From positions 186,001 to 250,000 of the forward strand of contig NZ_CP015110.1 in NCBI RefSeq assembly GCF_001612555.1: a DNA stretch of 64,000 nucleotides, given 5' to 3'. Positions 29,534 through 38,891 of the stretch are shown one piece after another; the stretch's first letter is position 1; each line of letters opens with the position of its first letter. The notes under the pieces are model-generated. The model worked only from the letters and a program-made list of their open reading frames with translations, made no database searches and was not told where the DNA came from. Position numbers and translations under genes: made by a program. This DNA comes from Acinetobacter sp. TGL-Y2 (GTDB lineage: Bacteria; Pseudomonadota; Gammaproteobacteria; Pseudomonadales; Moraxellaceae).

Positions 29534-30631
29534 ATGTCTGAATTCGATCAAGCTTCAAGAGCACAAGATCAAGCGTGGATGAACCGCGCAATCACTTTAG
29601 CCAAGCAAGGGCAATACTCGACTAAGCCCAATCCGAATGTGGGCTGTGTCATTGTGCAACATGGACAGATTGTGGGTGAAGGTTTTCATCCGCAAGCGGG
29701 ACAGCCGCATGCGGAAGTTTTTGCGCTGCGTGAAGCAGGCGCACGTGCTCAAGGAGCAACTGCCTATGTGACCTTAGAGCCTTGTGCGCACTATGGTCGC
29801 ACGCCGCCTTGTGCCAAAGGTTTGGTTAAGGCAGGTATTGCCAAGGTGGTGGTGGCCTGTGCTGACCCTAATCCCTTGGTTGCAGGTAAAGGTATGGCCA
29901 TCTTGCGTCAAGCCGGCATTGAGGTTGAACAGGGCGTGAGTGAAGAAGAGGCGAAACAGCTAAATTTAGGCTTTCTTAAAGCCATGGCAACCGGCATGCC
30001 CTATGTCCGCTTAAAGGTGGCATCGAGTTTAGATGGGCGTACCGCCATGGCATCGGGTGAATCGAAATGGATTACGGGAAGTGCTGCCCGTCAAGATGTG
30101 CAGCACTGGCGGGCACTATCGGGCGCTGTGATTACGGGTATTGATACTGTGCTTGCAGATGATTGTCGGCTGAATGTGCGTCATTTAGATGGCGTAGATT
30201 TGGCACATATTGTACAGCCTAAACGCGTGATTTTAGACCGTCACGGTCGTCTGCCTCTAAATGCTAAAATTTTACAACAGCCCGATACGGTCATGGTCAT
30301 GGGACCATTTCGACGCGAACTTGCCAGCCTAGGCGTGATACAATTGGATGTTCAGTCTTTAAGCAGTTTATTGAAGACCTTAAATGATTTTCATATTTAC
30401 GATGTTTTGGTTGAAGCGGGTGCGACACTTTCCAGTGCGTTTTTGCAGGAAAAATTAGTCGATGAAATGATCAGCTATGTTGCTCCGACCTTTCTAGGAC
30501 AATCTGCACGTGCTATGTTCAATGCTGATTTTGTCACCATGGCAGAACAGCTTCGTTTTAAGCTCATCGAGGTTACTCAACTGGGTGACGACATTCGCTT
30601 AAAGCTCCTCCCTTCTCAAGAGTCAGTATGA
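29534..30631 (+). CDS. ribD: Bifunctional riboflavin deaminase/reductase RibD
   Basis: The 365-residue product combines an N-terminal cytidine-deaminase-type zinc site (His59-Ala-Glu61 and PCAHYGRTPPC with Cys84 and Cys93) with a C-terminal reductase domain (RLKVASSLDGRTAMASGESK, GAVITGIDTVLADD). It carries out the second and third steps of riboflavin synthesis. Its stop codon overlaps the start of the following methyltransferase gene by four bases (ATGA), so the two are translationally coupled. Confidence 0.95.
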   Translation: MSEFDQASRAQDQAWMNRAITLAKQGQYSTKPNPNVGCVIVQHGQIVGEGFHPQAGQPHAEVFALREAGARAQGATAYVTLEPCAHYGRTPPCAKGLVKAGIAKVVVACADPNPLVAGKGMAILRQAGIEVEQGVSEEEAKQLNLGFLKAMATGMPYVRLKVASSLDGRTAMASGESKWITGSAARQDVQHWRALSGAVITGIDTVLADDCRLNVRHLDGVDLAHIVQPKRVILDRHGRLPLNAKILQQPDTVMVMGPFRRELASLGVIQLDVQSLSSLLKTLNDFHIYDVLVEAGATLSSAFLQEKLVDEMISYVAPTFLGQSARAMFNADFVTMAEQLRFKLIEVTQLGDDIRLKLLPSQESV

Positions 30632-31926
30632 ATCCAGATTCTACGGTTTACCATAAACGTCGCCATGCAGCGCGTACTACAGATGAATACCTGTTCAACC
30701 AACTTGTACCGTATCTTGGAAATAAACGTCGCTTACTGCATTTGATTTTAGAAGCACTCGAGAGTACGGGCACCTTAAAGTTAAAAACCAAGGCAGGCCG
30801 TGCGCCAATTTTTGCCGATTTTTTTGCCGGCAGTGGTGTCGTTTCACGTTTAGCGCGTCAAAATGGTTATCGCGTGATTGCCAATGACTGGGAACCGTAT
30901 AGCCATGCATTAAATAATGCGATTTTGTCGTGTACTGATGCACCGCCTTTTAAAGAATTAGGCGGCTATCAAAAAGCCATCGATTATTTAAACCGCTTGC
31001 CTGAAGTTAAAGGTTGGGTCACCCATAACCTTTGTCCGCGAAATGACGAAATTTATGATCCAGCAAAAGATCGTCTGTTCTTTAAACGCCGTAATGGAAT
31101 GCGTATTGATGCCATGCGTCAGCAGATTGCAGCATGGCAAGCGCAGGGCGCAATTGATGATGTTGAAATGAGTGCTTTACTGGCGCCACTTTTATATTCA
31201 GCCAGTTTTGTCAGTAACACCAGTGGGGTGTTTAAAAGTTTCCATCATGGTTGGGGCGGTAGAACTCAAACAGCTTTAGAGCGAATTGAATCGCTGCTTT
31301 GGTTATCACCGAGCCGTTTCTGTGAGTTGGGTGAGCCTAAAGTGCCTATGGCGGAAATGTGGTGTGTCGATGCACAGCATCTTGCCAATCAAATGAGTGG
31401 TTTTGAAGTAGATGTGGCGTATTTAGATCCGCCGTATAACCAACATGCCTACAGCAGTAATTATCATGTCTTAAATGCATTAACACTTTGGGATCAGAAC
31501 GATCTACCGACGCCTGATACCAAGGGCTATAAAAGTGGGATTGATCGCGCATGGCGCAAAGAGCGCCCAAGTCCATATAACTCTGCCAAATACGCCAAAG
31601 AAGCCTATGAGAAATTATTAGGCACCATCAATGCACGTTATATTTTGACCAGTTATTCAACCGATGGAAATATCGAAGCGGGTGATTTGCTCAAAGCCAA
31701 TTTGGAGCGTGGTCGTGTGACGTTGTTAACCCAAGATGTGCCGCGTTACCGCGTAAGTAAACAGCGTCAATCTGAGCGTGCACGTGTGCTTGAGTTTATT
31801 GTGATTACCGATACTCATGCCAAATCAGGTCCACCCATTCGTCAGCTTTTAGGACAGTTGCATCATTATGCTGAGTTGGGTGGTGTAGATACGACAGGTG
31901 TCGCAACCCAATTAGATCTGTGGTGA
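30628..31926 (+). CDS. DNA adenine-N6 methyltransferase (D12 class), no restriction partner
   Basis: The 432-residue product has the D12-class order of motifs. QLVPYLGNKRRLL comes near the start, the AdoMet-binding FADFFAGSGVVSRLA has FAGSG at 66-70, and the catalytic DPPYN is at 267-271, followed by YSSNYHVLNALTLWD. It should methylate adenine in DNA. No restriction endonuclease gene is adjacent, and the gene overlaps ribD by four bases, so it behaves as an orphan methyltransferase tied to riboflavin-gene expression. From memory, A. baumannii has a characterised core adenine methyltransferase called AamA. Whether this is its orthologue needs alignment. Confidence 0.85.
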   Translation: MNPDSTVYHKRRHAARTTDEYLFNQLVPYLGNKRRLLHLILEALESTGTLKLKTKAGRAPIFADFFAGSGVVSRLARQNGYRVIANDWEPYSHALNNAILSCTDAPPFKELGGYQKAIDYLNRLPEVKGWVTHNLCPRNDEIYDPAKDRLFFKRRNGMRIDAMRQQIAAWQAQGAIDDVEMSALLAPLLYSASFVSNTSGVFKSFHHGWGGRTQTALERIESLLWLSPSRFCELGEPKVPMAEMWCVDAQHLANQMSGFEVDVAYLDPPYNQHAYSSNYHVLNALTLWDQNDLPTPDTKGYKSGIDRAWRKERPSPYNSAKYAKEAYEKLLGTINARYILTSYSTDGNIEAGDLLKANLERGRVTLLTQDVPRYRVSKQRQSERARVLEFIVITDTHAKSGPPIRQLLGQLHHYAELGGVDTTGVATQLDLW

Positions 31927-32137
31927 GTTTTGAAAAAATGAACGGTTTTATATCTATCCTGAATATGTAGTACGTTTAAGAGTGATTTATGTCTCTGCAT
32001 AGCCGAATGCGAAAGTGACCGGGTTTTGGATTGCTAAAAGCCAATGAGTTAAGCACTATGAGCAATGATATGTTTACAGTTTGAATGCTGTATATTGCGA
32101 TCATTGATTCAGATTAAAAAGTAAAAAGGTTAGCCAA

Positions 32138-32797
32138 ATGTTTACAGGCATTATTGAAAGTGTAGGGCAAGTATTGAGCCTTCAAAGCGTGGGCGGTGAT
32201 ATTCGTCTACGGATTCAAAGCAATTTGGATATGTCGGATGTGCACTTGGGTGACTCAATTGCGACCAATGGCATTTGTTTAACGGTGATTGAATGGGGTG
32301 ACAACTGGTACGCAGCAGATGTATCGCGTGAAAGTTTAAATCGTTCGACTCTGGGGCAGTGGAAAGTCGGTCAGCCTGTCAATGTAGAAAAAGCCATGCT
32401 TCCCACCACACGCTTTGGTGGACACATTGTCAGTGGTCATGTCGATGCTGTCGGTGAAATTACCGTGGTGCGCGCAGATGCACGCTCACTGTATTTTGAA
32501 GTGACCGCACCGGCTGAGATTGCCAAATACTTAGCTGAAAAAGGTTCAATCACAGTCGATGGCATTAGTCTGACCATTAACCACCTCCGTGGCAATGTGC
32601 TGAGCTTAAATTTGATTCCGCATACTGCGGAAAGAACTAATATTGGCACATGGCAAACTGGCACAAAAGTAAATCTTGAAGTGGATATCTTAGCGCGTTA
32701 TATCGAGCGTTTATTATTAGGTGATAAGGCCGCTGAACACAAACCTGAGTCAAAGCTCAGTATGGAATTTTTAGCCAAAAATGGCTTTTTAAGATAA
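32138..32797 (+). CDS. ribE: Riboflavin synthase alpha subunit
   Basis: The 219-residue product starts with the diagnostic MFTGIIESVG. It has two lumazine-binding repeats, with GDSIATNGICLTV and FGGHIVSGHVD in the first and KGSITVDGISLTIN plus IPHTAERTNIG in the second. It dismutates two 6,7-dimethyl-8-ribityllumazine molecules to riboflavin. A 211-base gap separates it from the methyltransferase gene. I see no FMN riboswitch in that gap. Confidence 0.96.
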   Translation: MFTGIIESVGQVLSLQSVGGDIRLRIQSNLDMSDVHLGDSIATNGICLTVIEWGDNWYAADVSRESLNRSTLGQWKVGQPVNVEKAMLPTTRFGGHIVSGHVDAVGEITVVRADARSLYFEVTAPAEIAKYLAEKGSITVDGISLTINHLRGNVLSLNLIPHTAERTNIGTWQTGTKVNLEVDILARYIERLLLGDKAAEHKPESKLSMEFLAKNGFLR

Positions 32798-32815
32798 AAA
32801 CAGACTAAAATACCG

Positions 32816-32843
32816 AACAGCCTAATTTATTAGGCTGTTTTAT
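32816..32843 (+). terminator. Terminator after ribE
   Basis: A ten-base stem (32816-32825 with 32830-32839) around TTTA is followed by a T-rich tract. Confidence 0.85.
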
Positions 32844-32906
32844 TTTTGATACCTTGAAATATAGATCCATGGAGTCGAGGAACAACATGCTGCGGAAAAT
32901 CTGCCA

Positions 32907-33458
32907 ATGATTGATTTTTTACTCCATTTAGAACAGATGTTACCCAGTCTATTAGACAGCTATGGTCTATGGATTTACGCCATTTTATTTCTGATTATTC
33001 TGTTGGAAAATGGCTCGGTGTTCATGTTTTTTCTGCCGGGCGACAGTTTGTTGATCACCATTGGCGCGCTGTGCTCGACCACAGAATTGATTCATTTGCA
33101 TTACATGGATATCTTACTTTTTATTGCTTCAATATTGGGTTATATCTTAAATTACTATACGGGCCGTGCATTAGGCTTAAAATTTTTTAGTCAGCATTCA
33201 TGTTGGTTTAAAACCGAATACGTGCAAAAAACCACAGACTATTTTGAAAAGCATGGTGGTAAAACCATTTTGATGGCGCGCTTCATTCCTTTTGTTCGCT
33301 CATTTGCACCTTTTGCAGCAGGCTCAGGTTACATGCGCTATCCAAGTTTTATGTTGTATAACGTGATAGGCGCTTGGATTTGGATTAGCTTACTGTTAGG
33401 CATAGGCTATGGCATGGGCAATTTATTTTCAAGTGTCTTGAATTTTTTCAGTCGCTAA
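32907..33458 (+). CDS. DedA-family (VTT domain) membrane protein
   Basis: The 183-residue product has the DedA layout. ENGSVFMFFLPGDSLLITIGAL lies in the first re-entrant region and FEKHGGKTILMARFIPFVRS in the second, with the conserved Arg pair. DedA proteins are inner-membrane transporters linked to undecaprenyl phosphate or other lipid flipping, and to membrane potential and drug tolerance. Which substrate this copy moves is not evident. It is monocistronic, between two terminators. Confidence 0.88.
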   Translation: MIDFLLHLEQMLPSLLDSYGLWIYAILFLIILLENGSVFMFFLPGDSLLITIGALCSTTELIHLHYMDILLFIASILGYILNYYTGRALGLKFFSQHSCWFKTEYVQKTTDYFEKHGGKTILMARFIPFVRSFAPFAAGSGYMRYPSFMLYNVIGAWIWISLLLGIGYGMGNLFSSVLNFFSR

Positions 33459-33461
33459 GCG

Positions 33462-33506
33462 TTCATCATGTAAAAAAGCCCGAGATGGGCTTTTTTACAT
33501 GATGAA
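33462..33506. terminator. Very long bidirectional terminator after the DedA-family gene
   Basis: The two arms (33462-33481 and 33487-33506) form a perfect 20-base stem with a five-base loop. The stem contains six A on one side and six T on the other, next to GCCC/GGGC. It can terminate transcription from the DedA gene and from the convergent small gene at 33557-33775. A short TGATG-rich repeat follows at 33520-33545. Confidence 0.88.
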
Positions 33507-33556
33507 TATGAATGTGACGATTATGATGTGATGTGATGATTGTGATGTAACGAGTA

Positions 33557-33775
33557 TTAATATTTGGTAATGGTCAGTGAGGTCTGCTCAAAGCGAGAAG
33601 AAGAGGCCAAAGGCGCTGCTACTGAAAATAAGCCATTTTGTGATAGTTGATTTAAAAACACAGTGATCGCTTGAAAATCTGTGCGGCTGATCAGCAGATC
33701 TTGCACGCTAATCGTGACAATTTCGCCGGCTTTTAAAGCTGAAATCCGTTCAGAAACATGTTGAATAAGATCCAT
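33557..33775 (-). CDS. Small protein of unknown function
   Basis: I do not recognise a family. The 72-residue product (start ATG at 33775, eight bases after AGGA) is soluble. It has a predicted helix (LIQHVSERISALKAGEIVTI), a short Thr/Ser-rich middle and a polar C-terminus. Another in-frame ATG lies three codons upstream. It is the last gene of a minus-strand run that begins with pepA and is separated from the coiled-coil gene by 160 bases. Confidence 0.6.
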   Translation of the reverse strand: MDLIQHVSERISALKAGEIVTISVQDLLISRTDFQAITVFLNQLSQNGLFSVAAPLASSSRFEQTSLTITKY

Positions 33776-33938
33776 AATGATCATCCTAATAGATTGAATT
33801 GATGTTCACGTACAAGGAGTGATGCATAAATTTTAGACCTATCATGTGACAAATTTATTCCATTTTCGTGACAAATCGCAAATCAGCCAGCAGTGATCAA
33901 AAAAATATAAGGATGATAAAATGCGCTGATGGAAGCGA

Positions 33939-34556
33939 TTATTTAAAATTGGAATTTTTTAAAATATAGCCAATTTCTTCAGTTGCAGCGGCTTGTAATC
34001 TGGCCCGAAATGCCGTAACAGATTCTTCAATCACCGTTTCTGCTTCAAGCTCTAATCTTAAACGTACACTTTCGAGTTCCGATTGAATCTGATCATCTGC
34101 GACAAGAAAATGCCCTTTAGCATAGTCCATTAAAGGCTGTACAGGGTTTTGCGTATAACGGGCAGTATAAGCAGAAATTTCTTGATCAATTACACCCCCT
34201 AATTGTCTCAAGTATTCTATTTGCTGCTGATTTTTCTGAACTTCATCTTGGAGTAATTGCTGATTATAAGCGTATTGTGCCGCGCGTTTATTGGCTAAAG
34301 ATTTCTCTAAAGCCCGTTGCTTACGTATGCGTGCTTGTTCAATTAAACGTGCTTTTTCATCGGCATAGGCCTGTTCAACTTTAAGCTGAGCCACTTGTTG
34401 AGCGCGTTGATCATTGTCTAGCCACGCTTGAATGTGGCTTTCGGGTTTTAAAAGATCAGTCACGCGATGAAGGTCATTTAGAAATGTTTGGCGTACAGCA
34501 TCAGGCGCACTGAGCCATCGCTTTTTAAAATCTTGACCGACATTTAAAGTCACCAC
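33939..34556 (-). CDS. Coiled-coil protein of unknown function
   Basis: The 205-residue product is dominated by charged helix with heptad character, for example ADEKARLIEQARIRKQRALE and NKRAAQYAYNQQLLQDEV. Regions at about residues 50-130 and 155-195 favour coiled coils. There is no signal peptide or membrane segment. The gene begins 44 bases downstream of the holC stop on the same strand, suggesting a pepA-holC-coiled-coil unit. No family can be named with confidence. Confidence 0.65.
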   Translation of the reverse strand: MVTLNVGQDFKKRWLSAPDAVRQTFLNDLHRVTDLLKPESHIQAWLDNDQRAQQVAQLKVEQAYADEKARLIEQARIRKQRALEKSLANKRAAQYAYNQQLLQDEVQKNQQQIEYLRQLGGVIDQEISAYTARYTQNPVQPLMDYAKGHFLVADDQIQSELESVRLRLELEAETVIEESVTAFRARLQAAATEEIGYILKNSNFK

Positions 34557-34599
34557 GCATCTCCTTTTAACGCTTCAATTCAATATGAGGACTAAGTCA

Positions 34600-35007
34600 T
34601 TATAACTTATGAGTTTGAGGGGCGATACCCAGCCGACGATAGGCTTTGAATTTCTCACGACCGACCTGTTTGGCTTGTTCGTCATTTTCAACAATTTCGA
34701 TAATGTGACTAAAATCGTTCATTTGATCAAGAGCTTGATTGTTAAAATTAAACACAATCCATTCGGCTGAATCAGGGAGTGCTGATGAAATACAAATCGG
34801 TGCATGGAACTGATCAATGCCATGTGCCAAAAAGCTCTGCGGATCAAAACTCCACAAGCGCTCATCTAATTCCTGTTGGATCGCCACGTCAGGGCAATGA
34901 ATCCAAATCTTTGCAGGCTGACGCAATATTTTACGACATAAACGACAAGTGCTTTCCACTTGTCGTTCAGGGCTTTTTTCAAATAAATAAAAGCTAACTT
35001 TAGCCAT
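34600..35007 (-). CDS. holC: DNA polymerase III chi subunit
   Basis: The 135-residue product has the HolC opening [20 protein letters not shown] and the characteristic KIWIHCPD and SAEWIVFNF segments. Chi links the clamp-loader to SSB during replication. The start overlaps the pepA stop codon by eight bases, the classic pepA-holC arrangement of proteobacteria, so translation is coupled. Confidence 0.9.
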   Translation of the reverse strand: MAKVSFYLFEKSPERQVESTCRLCRKILRQPAKIWIHCPDVAIQQELDERLWSFDPQSFLAHGIDQFHAPICISSALPDSAEWIVFNFNNQALDQMNDFSHIIEIVENDEQAKQVGREKFKAYRRLGIAPQTHKL

Positions 35008-36442
35008 GACTACGGTTTGCTAAAAATTGAACCAAAAGAGGAACAGGACGACCCGTTGCGCCTTTACCAGCCCCAGAAGTCCATGCTGTGCCTGCTACAT
35101 CTAGATGCGCCCAGCGGTATTCACGGGTGAATCGCTGAAGGAAACATGCCGCGGTCACTGCACCTGCTTTTGGACCACCAATATTGGCGATATCGGCAAA
35201 AGGGGAGTCGAGTTGTTCTTGATAATCTTCAATCACTGGCATACGCCATACACGATCAAAAGATTGCTCGCCTGCAACTGTAATTTCTTGTGCCAAGGCA
35301 TCATCTGGACTAAACAGACCGGTTAAAACCGAGCCTAATGCCACTACACAAGCACCAGTTAAAGTCGCAATATCAATGACAAGTTCTGGTTTAAAACGTT
35401 TGATATACGTTAAAGTGTCACAAAGCACCAAACGGCCTTCAGCATCGGTATTTAAAATTTCTACCGTCTGTCCGCTCATGGTGGTGACAATATCACCTGG
35501 ACGCGTTGCATGACCCGAAGGCATATTTTCAGCGGCAGCAATAGCGCCCACCACATGAATCGGAAGATTCGCTTCACACAGCGCACGCATGGTACCCAGT
35601 ACAGAGGCAGCGCCGCCCATATCGTATTTCATCTCATCCATGCCTAGACCAGGTTTTAATGAAATACCACCGGTATCAAAAGTCACACCTTTACCCACCA
35701 ACACTACAGGTGCTTGCTCGAGATGGGCTTGATATTCAATCGTGATAATACGACCCGGACGGTCAGAGCCTTTACTCACGGCAAGAAAAGCATTCATGCC
35801 CAAATCTGCAATTTCTTGCTCGTTCAGTACAGTAACTTTGAGCAGCTCTGGAAATTCAGCGGCGAGTTCTAGTGCTTGTTCTGCTAAGTATTCTGGGAAG
35901 CAAATATTGGGTGGACAGTTGGCCAAATCACGCGCAGTCGTTTGACCTTTTTCAACCGCAGCAATCAGACTGAGCTGCGCATCGTTTAAATTTGACTGTG
36001 CAGAAATCAAATCAATGTGAGCTAAAACAAATTCATTCTTTTTGGATTTGTATTCATCATACGCATAGGCTGCTTGAGTCAGGCTTAACGCAAACACATA
36101 ATGTAGCTCTTGAGGCAGTGCAGAGATATCAATGCTGATCTGTTTGAATTTTTTTTGTGACGCTTTGATGATACTTTGTGCAATTTTTGCTAATTGCGTA
36201 GCTTTTAATTCTGCTGCTTTACCTAAACCAATCAAAACGCTGTTGGGTTGTACTGCAATTTTTCCAATCAAGGGCAAGTTTTCGTTTAAACTCGCTTTAA
36301 ATTGAGTGGCATTAACGGCTTGTTGAAAATCATTGATTTGATAAGCGCTTTGGGCATTTTGAATCGAATTTGAATCGACTAAAATCAACAAATGTTGGCT
36401 AGAAGACTGTTCTGGAAATGATGTATTAAGAGTAAGTTTCAT
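35000..36442 (-). CDS. pepA: Cytosol (leucyl) aminopeptidase
   Basis: The 480-residue product is an M17 peptidase. The signature [10 protein letters not shown] is at 331-340. The metal ligands lie in [16 protein letters not shown] and [10 protein letters not shown], and the bicarbonate-binding Arg is within the signature. In E. coli PepA also binds DNA as a regulator and Xer accessory factor, and that role cannot be judged here. The gene is first in the minus-strand cluster with holC and divergent from lptF. Confidence 0.95.
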   Translation of the reverse strand: MKLTLNTSFPEQSSSQHLLILVDSNSIQNAQSAYQINDFQQAVNATQFKASLNENLPLIGKIAVQPNSVLIGLGKAAELKATQLAKIAQSIIKASQKKFKQISIDISALPQELHYVFALSLTQAAYAYDEYKSKKNEFVLAHIDLISAQSNLNDAQLSLIAAVEKGQTTARDLANCPPNICFPEYLAEQALELAAEFPELLKVTVLNEQEIADLGMNAFLAVSKGSDRPGRIITIEYQAHLEQAPVVLVGKGVTFDTGGISLKPGLGMDEMKYDMGGAASVLGTMRALCEANLPIHVVGAIAAAENMPSGHATRPGDIVTTMSGQTVEILNTDAEGRLVLCDTLTYIKRFKPELVIDIATLTGACVVALGSVLTGLFSPDDALAQEITVAGEQSFDRVWRMPVIEDYQEQLDSPFADIANIGGPKAGAVTAACFLQRFTREYRWAHLDVAGTAWTSGAGKGATGRPVPLLVQFLANRSHG

Positions 36443-36585
36443 ATGCTTTAGGTGTGCCTATGGAGACGTTTTCAATCATTAAACCATTGAACCACTACCA
36501 ATGATAGAATTTCAATGAGGTTTTATATTTTTAACATTCGGGTAAACTAGCGCTAGCCGAATTAACCCAATTTTGGAAGAATACT

Positions 36586-37686
36586 TTGATTATAAGACGT
36601 TATCTCGTCAAACAAGTGTTGTCGACCTCGCTGGTTGTCATTTCTTTACTAACGCTCATCATGATGGGTGGACGTTTGATCAAATATTTTGGGGTTGCGG
36701 CTCAAGGTCGTTTAGATGCAGGTATTTTATTTAGCATTATTGGCTATCGTCTGCCTGAATTTTTGACCTTAATTTTACCTCTAGGCTTTTTTATCGGTTT
36801 GATGTTGGTCTTTGGCCGTTTGTATGTCGACCACGAGATGGCGGTACTCAACGGCAGTGGCGTCAGTCGAAATCAATTGGCGCGTTTACTGATGCCTTTG
36901 ACTGTCGGATTCTTGGTGGTTCAAACCGCGTTAATGGTATGGATGTCACCATGGGGCATTCGTCAGTTTGAAGCCTTGACCACCAGTCAAGCGGTACGTT
37001 CTGGTTTTGACTTAGTTAGACCAAAAGAGTTTATTTCTTCTGGACCCTATACCATTTATGCCAGTGCCTTGTCTGAAGATCGTCAAAATTTAAAAGAAGT
37101 ATTCTTTTATCAGCGGGCCGATAAAGACGGCAAGCCTGACGTGATGATTTTGGCCAAAGAAGCCACGCGTGTGGAAATGGAAAATGACACCGCCAGTGTG
37201 GTGGATTTGACCTTAGGTCGCCGTTATGAAATTTATCCCAACAGTCCAAAATATAGTCACACCGAATTTGAGTCTTATCGTTTACGCTTAGAAAGTGACA
37301 AAGAAGCCAAATTTGAAAGTGGCGAAGTTGAAGCCTTACCCATTTCAAAGTTGATTGAAACGCGTGAAGATCCAGTGGTGGCCAGTGAATTGGGCTGGCG
37401 ACTATTTGTACCTTTTACCATGATTGTGGCACTAATGTTGGCAACCGCATTGTCTGAGGTGAGTCCGAGACAAGGGCGCTATTTAAAACTGTTTCCGGCA
37501 CTGCTCATTTTTGCCAGCTTAATTGTAGCGCTGATGGCGATTAAAACCCGTATTTCTAAAGATGAAATTGGCATGTGGGCTTATCCTGCAGTGTTATTGG
37601 TCTATGCCATTGCTGCGGCTATTTTTTCCAGAAAACAAAAACTGGCCCCAAAACTGAAAAAACGAATTGAGCGAGCGAGATCATAA
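36586..37686 (+). CDS. lptF: LPS export ABC transporter permease LptF
   Basis: The 366-residue product has the LptF/LptG fold: three N-terminal helices with RYLVKQVLSTS and GRLYVDHEMAVLNGSGVSR, a periplasmic jellyroll and three C-terminal helices. With LptG and LptB2 it extracts lipopolysaccharide or lipooligosaccharide from the inner membrane. The start codon is TTG at 36586, eight bases after GGAAGA. No better ATG is available upstream. Its stop shares a base with the lptG start. Confidence 0.93.
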   Translation: MIIRRYLVKQVLSTSLVVISLLTLIMMGGRLIKYFGVAAQGRLDAGILFSIIGYRLPEFLTLILPLGFFIGLMLVFGRLYVDHEMAVLNGSGVSRNQLARLLMPLTVGFLVVQTALMVWMSPWGIRQFEALTTSQAVRSGFDLVRPKEFISSGPYTIYASALSEDRQNLKEVFFYQRADKDGKPDVMILAKEATRVEMENDTASVVDLTLGRRYEIYPNSPKYSHTEFESYRLRLESDKEAKFESGEVEALPISKLIETREDPVVASELGWRLFVPFTMIVALMLATALSEVSPRQGRYLKLFPALLIFASLIVALMAIKTRISKDEIGMWAYPAVLLVYAIAAAIFSRKQKLAPKLKKRIERARS

Positions 37687-38756
37687 TGTTAGCACGTAAA
37701 ATTGTCGCCAAGCATGTGACCAAAACCACGGCGCTCGCGATGTTAGGGGCAACCGCGATATTGTCTGCGCTGCAAGTTTTATTTACTTATATGGGCGAAC
37801 TGGGTAGCCTCAAAGATGGCTATGGTGCTTGGCAAGCTTTCTTGTTTGTGCTGTGGGGTGCGCCACAATATCTCTATGAAATCTTACCCATTTCAGCACT
37901 CATTGGGGCAGTGTTGGGCTTAGGTACATTGGCATCCAACAGTGAATTGATCGTGATGCGCGCCTCGGGTATTAGTCTTTGGCGTATTGTCGGCTGGGTC
38001 ATGCGCTCTGCGATGTTGTTGGTTTTACTGTCTTTTTTACTCAGTGAATATGTGATTCCACATACCAATGAAAAAGCCAAAAGTATTAAAGACCACCGTA
38101 GTGCAGCTCAGTTGGGTGAAGTCAAAGGCTATTGGACACGTGAAGGTCAACGTTTTATTTATATTGATTATGCCAATGCGCAAGGTCAGCTGAAGCAAGT
38201 TCAAATGCTGGATTTTGACCATGACTACCGACTCAAATCTGTACTAAATGCAGATCAGGGACAGTTTGTAAAAAATGGTCAATGGACACTGTCCAATGCA
38301 GATCAGATGGATATTTTCCCAGATGGTCATGCCAAACTGATTCAAACCGAGAAACAAGATTTAGCTTTGGCACTCCAGCCTAAATACGTACATATGGTGA
38401 CGATTGATCCTGAAGATTTAGCCCCAAGCCAATTGGTAAGTTTTATGGGATATATGCACGAATACAGCCAAGTGCCGAAAACCTATTTGTTGGCCTTTTG
38501 GCAAAAAGTCGCTTCACCTTTTGCGCTGCTGGCACTGGTACTCGTTGCGTGTTCATTTATTTTTGGACCGCTGCGCCAACAATCTATGGGCTTTCGTTTG
38601 GTCATCGCTTTATTTGTCGGCTTAGGGTTTTACTATTTGCAAGACTTTTTAGGTTATGCAAGTTTGGTGTATTCGCCATCACCAGCATGGTTCGTGTTTT
38701 TACCGATTGTGCTAATGTTTAGCGCGGGCAGCTATTTGCTTTATCGGGCACGATAA
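37686..38756 (+). CDS. lptG: LPS export ABC transporter permease LptG
   Basis: The 356-residue product matches LptG in length, topology and its partner position next to lptF (TAATG overlap). Conserved segments include YEILPISALIGAVLGLGTLA and NSELIVMRASGISLWRI, equivalent to the LptF loop contacting LptB. It forms the second permease half of the LPS-extracting transporter. Confidence 0.93.
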   Translation: MLARKIVAKHVTKTTALAMLGATAILSALQVLFTYMGELGSLKDGYGAWQAFLFVLWGAPQYLYEILPISALIGAVLGLGTLASNSELIVMRASGISLWRIVGWVMRSAMLLVLLSFLLSEYVIPHTNEKAKSIKDHRSAAQLGEVKGYWTREGQRFIYIDYANAQGQLKQVQMLDFDHDYRLKSVLNADQGQFVKNGQWTLSNADQMDIFPDGHAKLIQTEKQDLALALQPKYVHMVTIDPEDLAPSQLVSFMGYMHEYSQVPKTYLLAFWQKVASPFALLALVLVACSFIFGPLRQQSMGFRLVIALFVGLGFYYLQDFLGYASLVYSPSPAWFVFLPIVLMFSAGSYLLYRAR

Positions 38757-38891
38757 AGCCAAAAATGACGAGTGTTTAAATTCGAGCTTCGAGGGTGGAG
38801 ATCAGTCAAAGCCATCGGGTTCAGATAGAGTCTTAACCAAAAATTCGGTAAGATATAATGATCAATCTATATACAGAAAAGAGTGTAAATC

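Noticed and set aside
31927..32137. FMN riboswitch before ribE
   Set aside because: None of the conserved RFN-element blocks are present in the 211-base gap.
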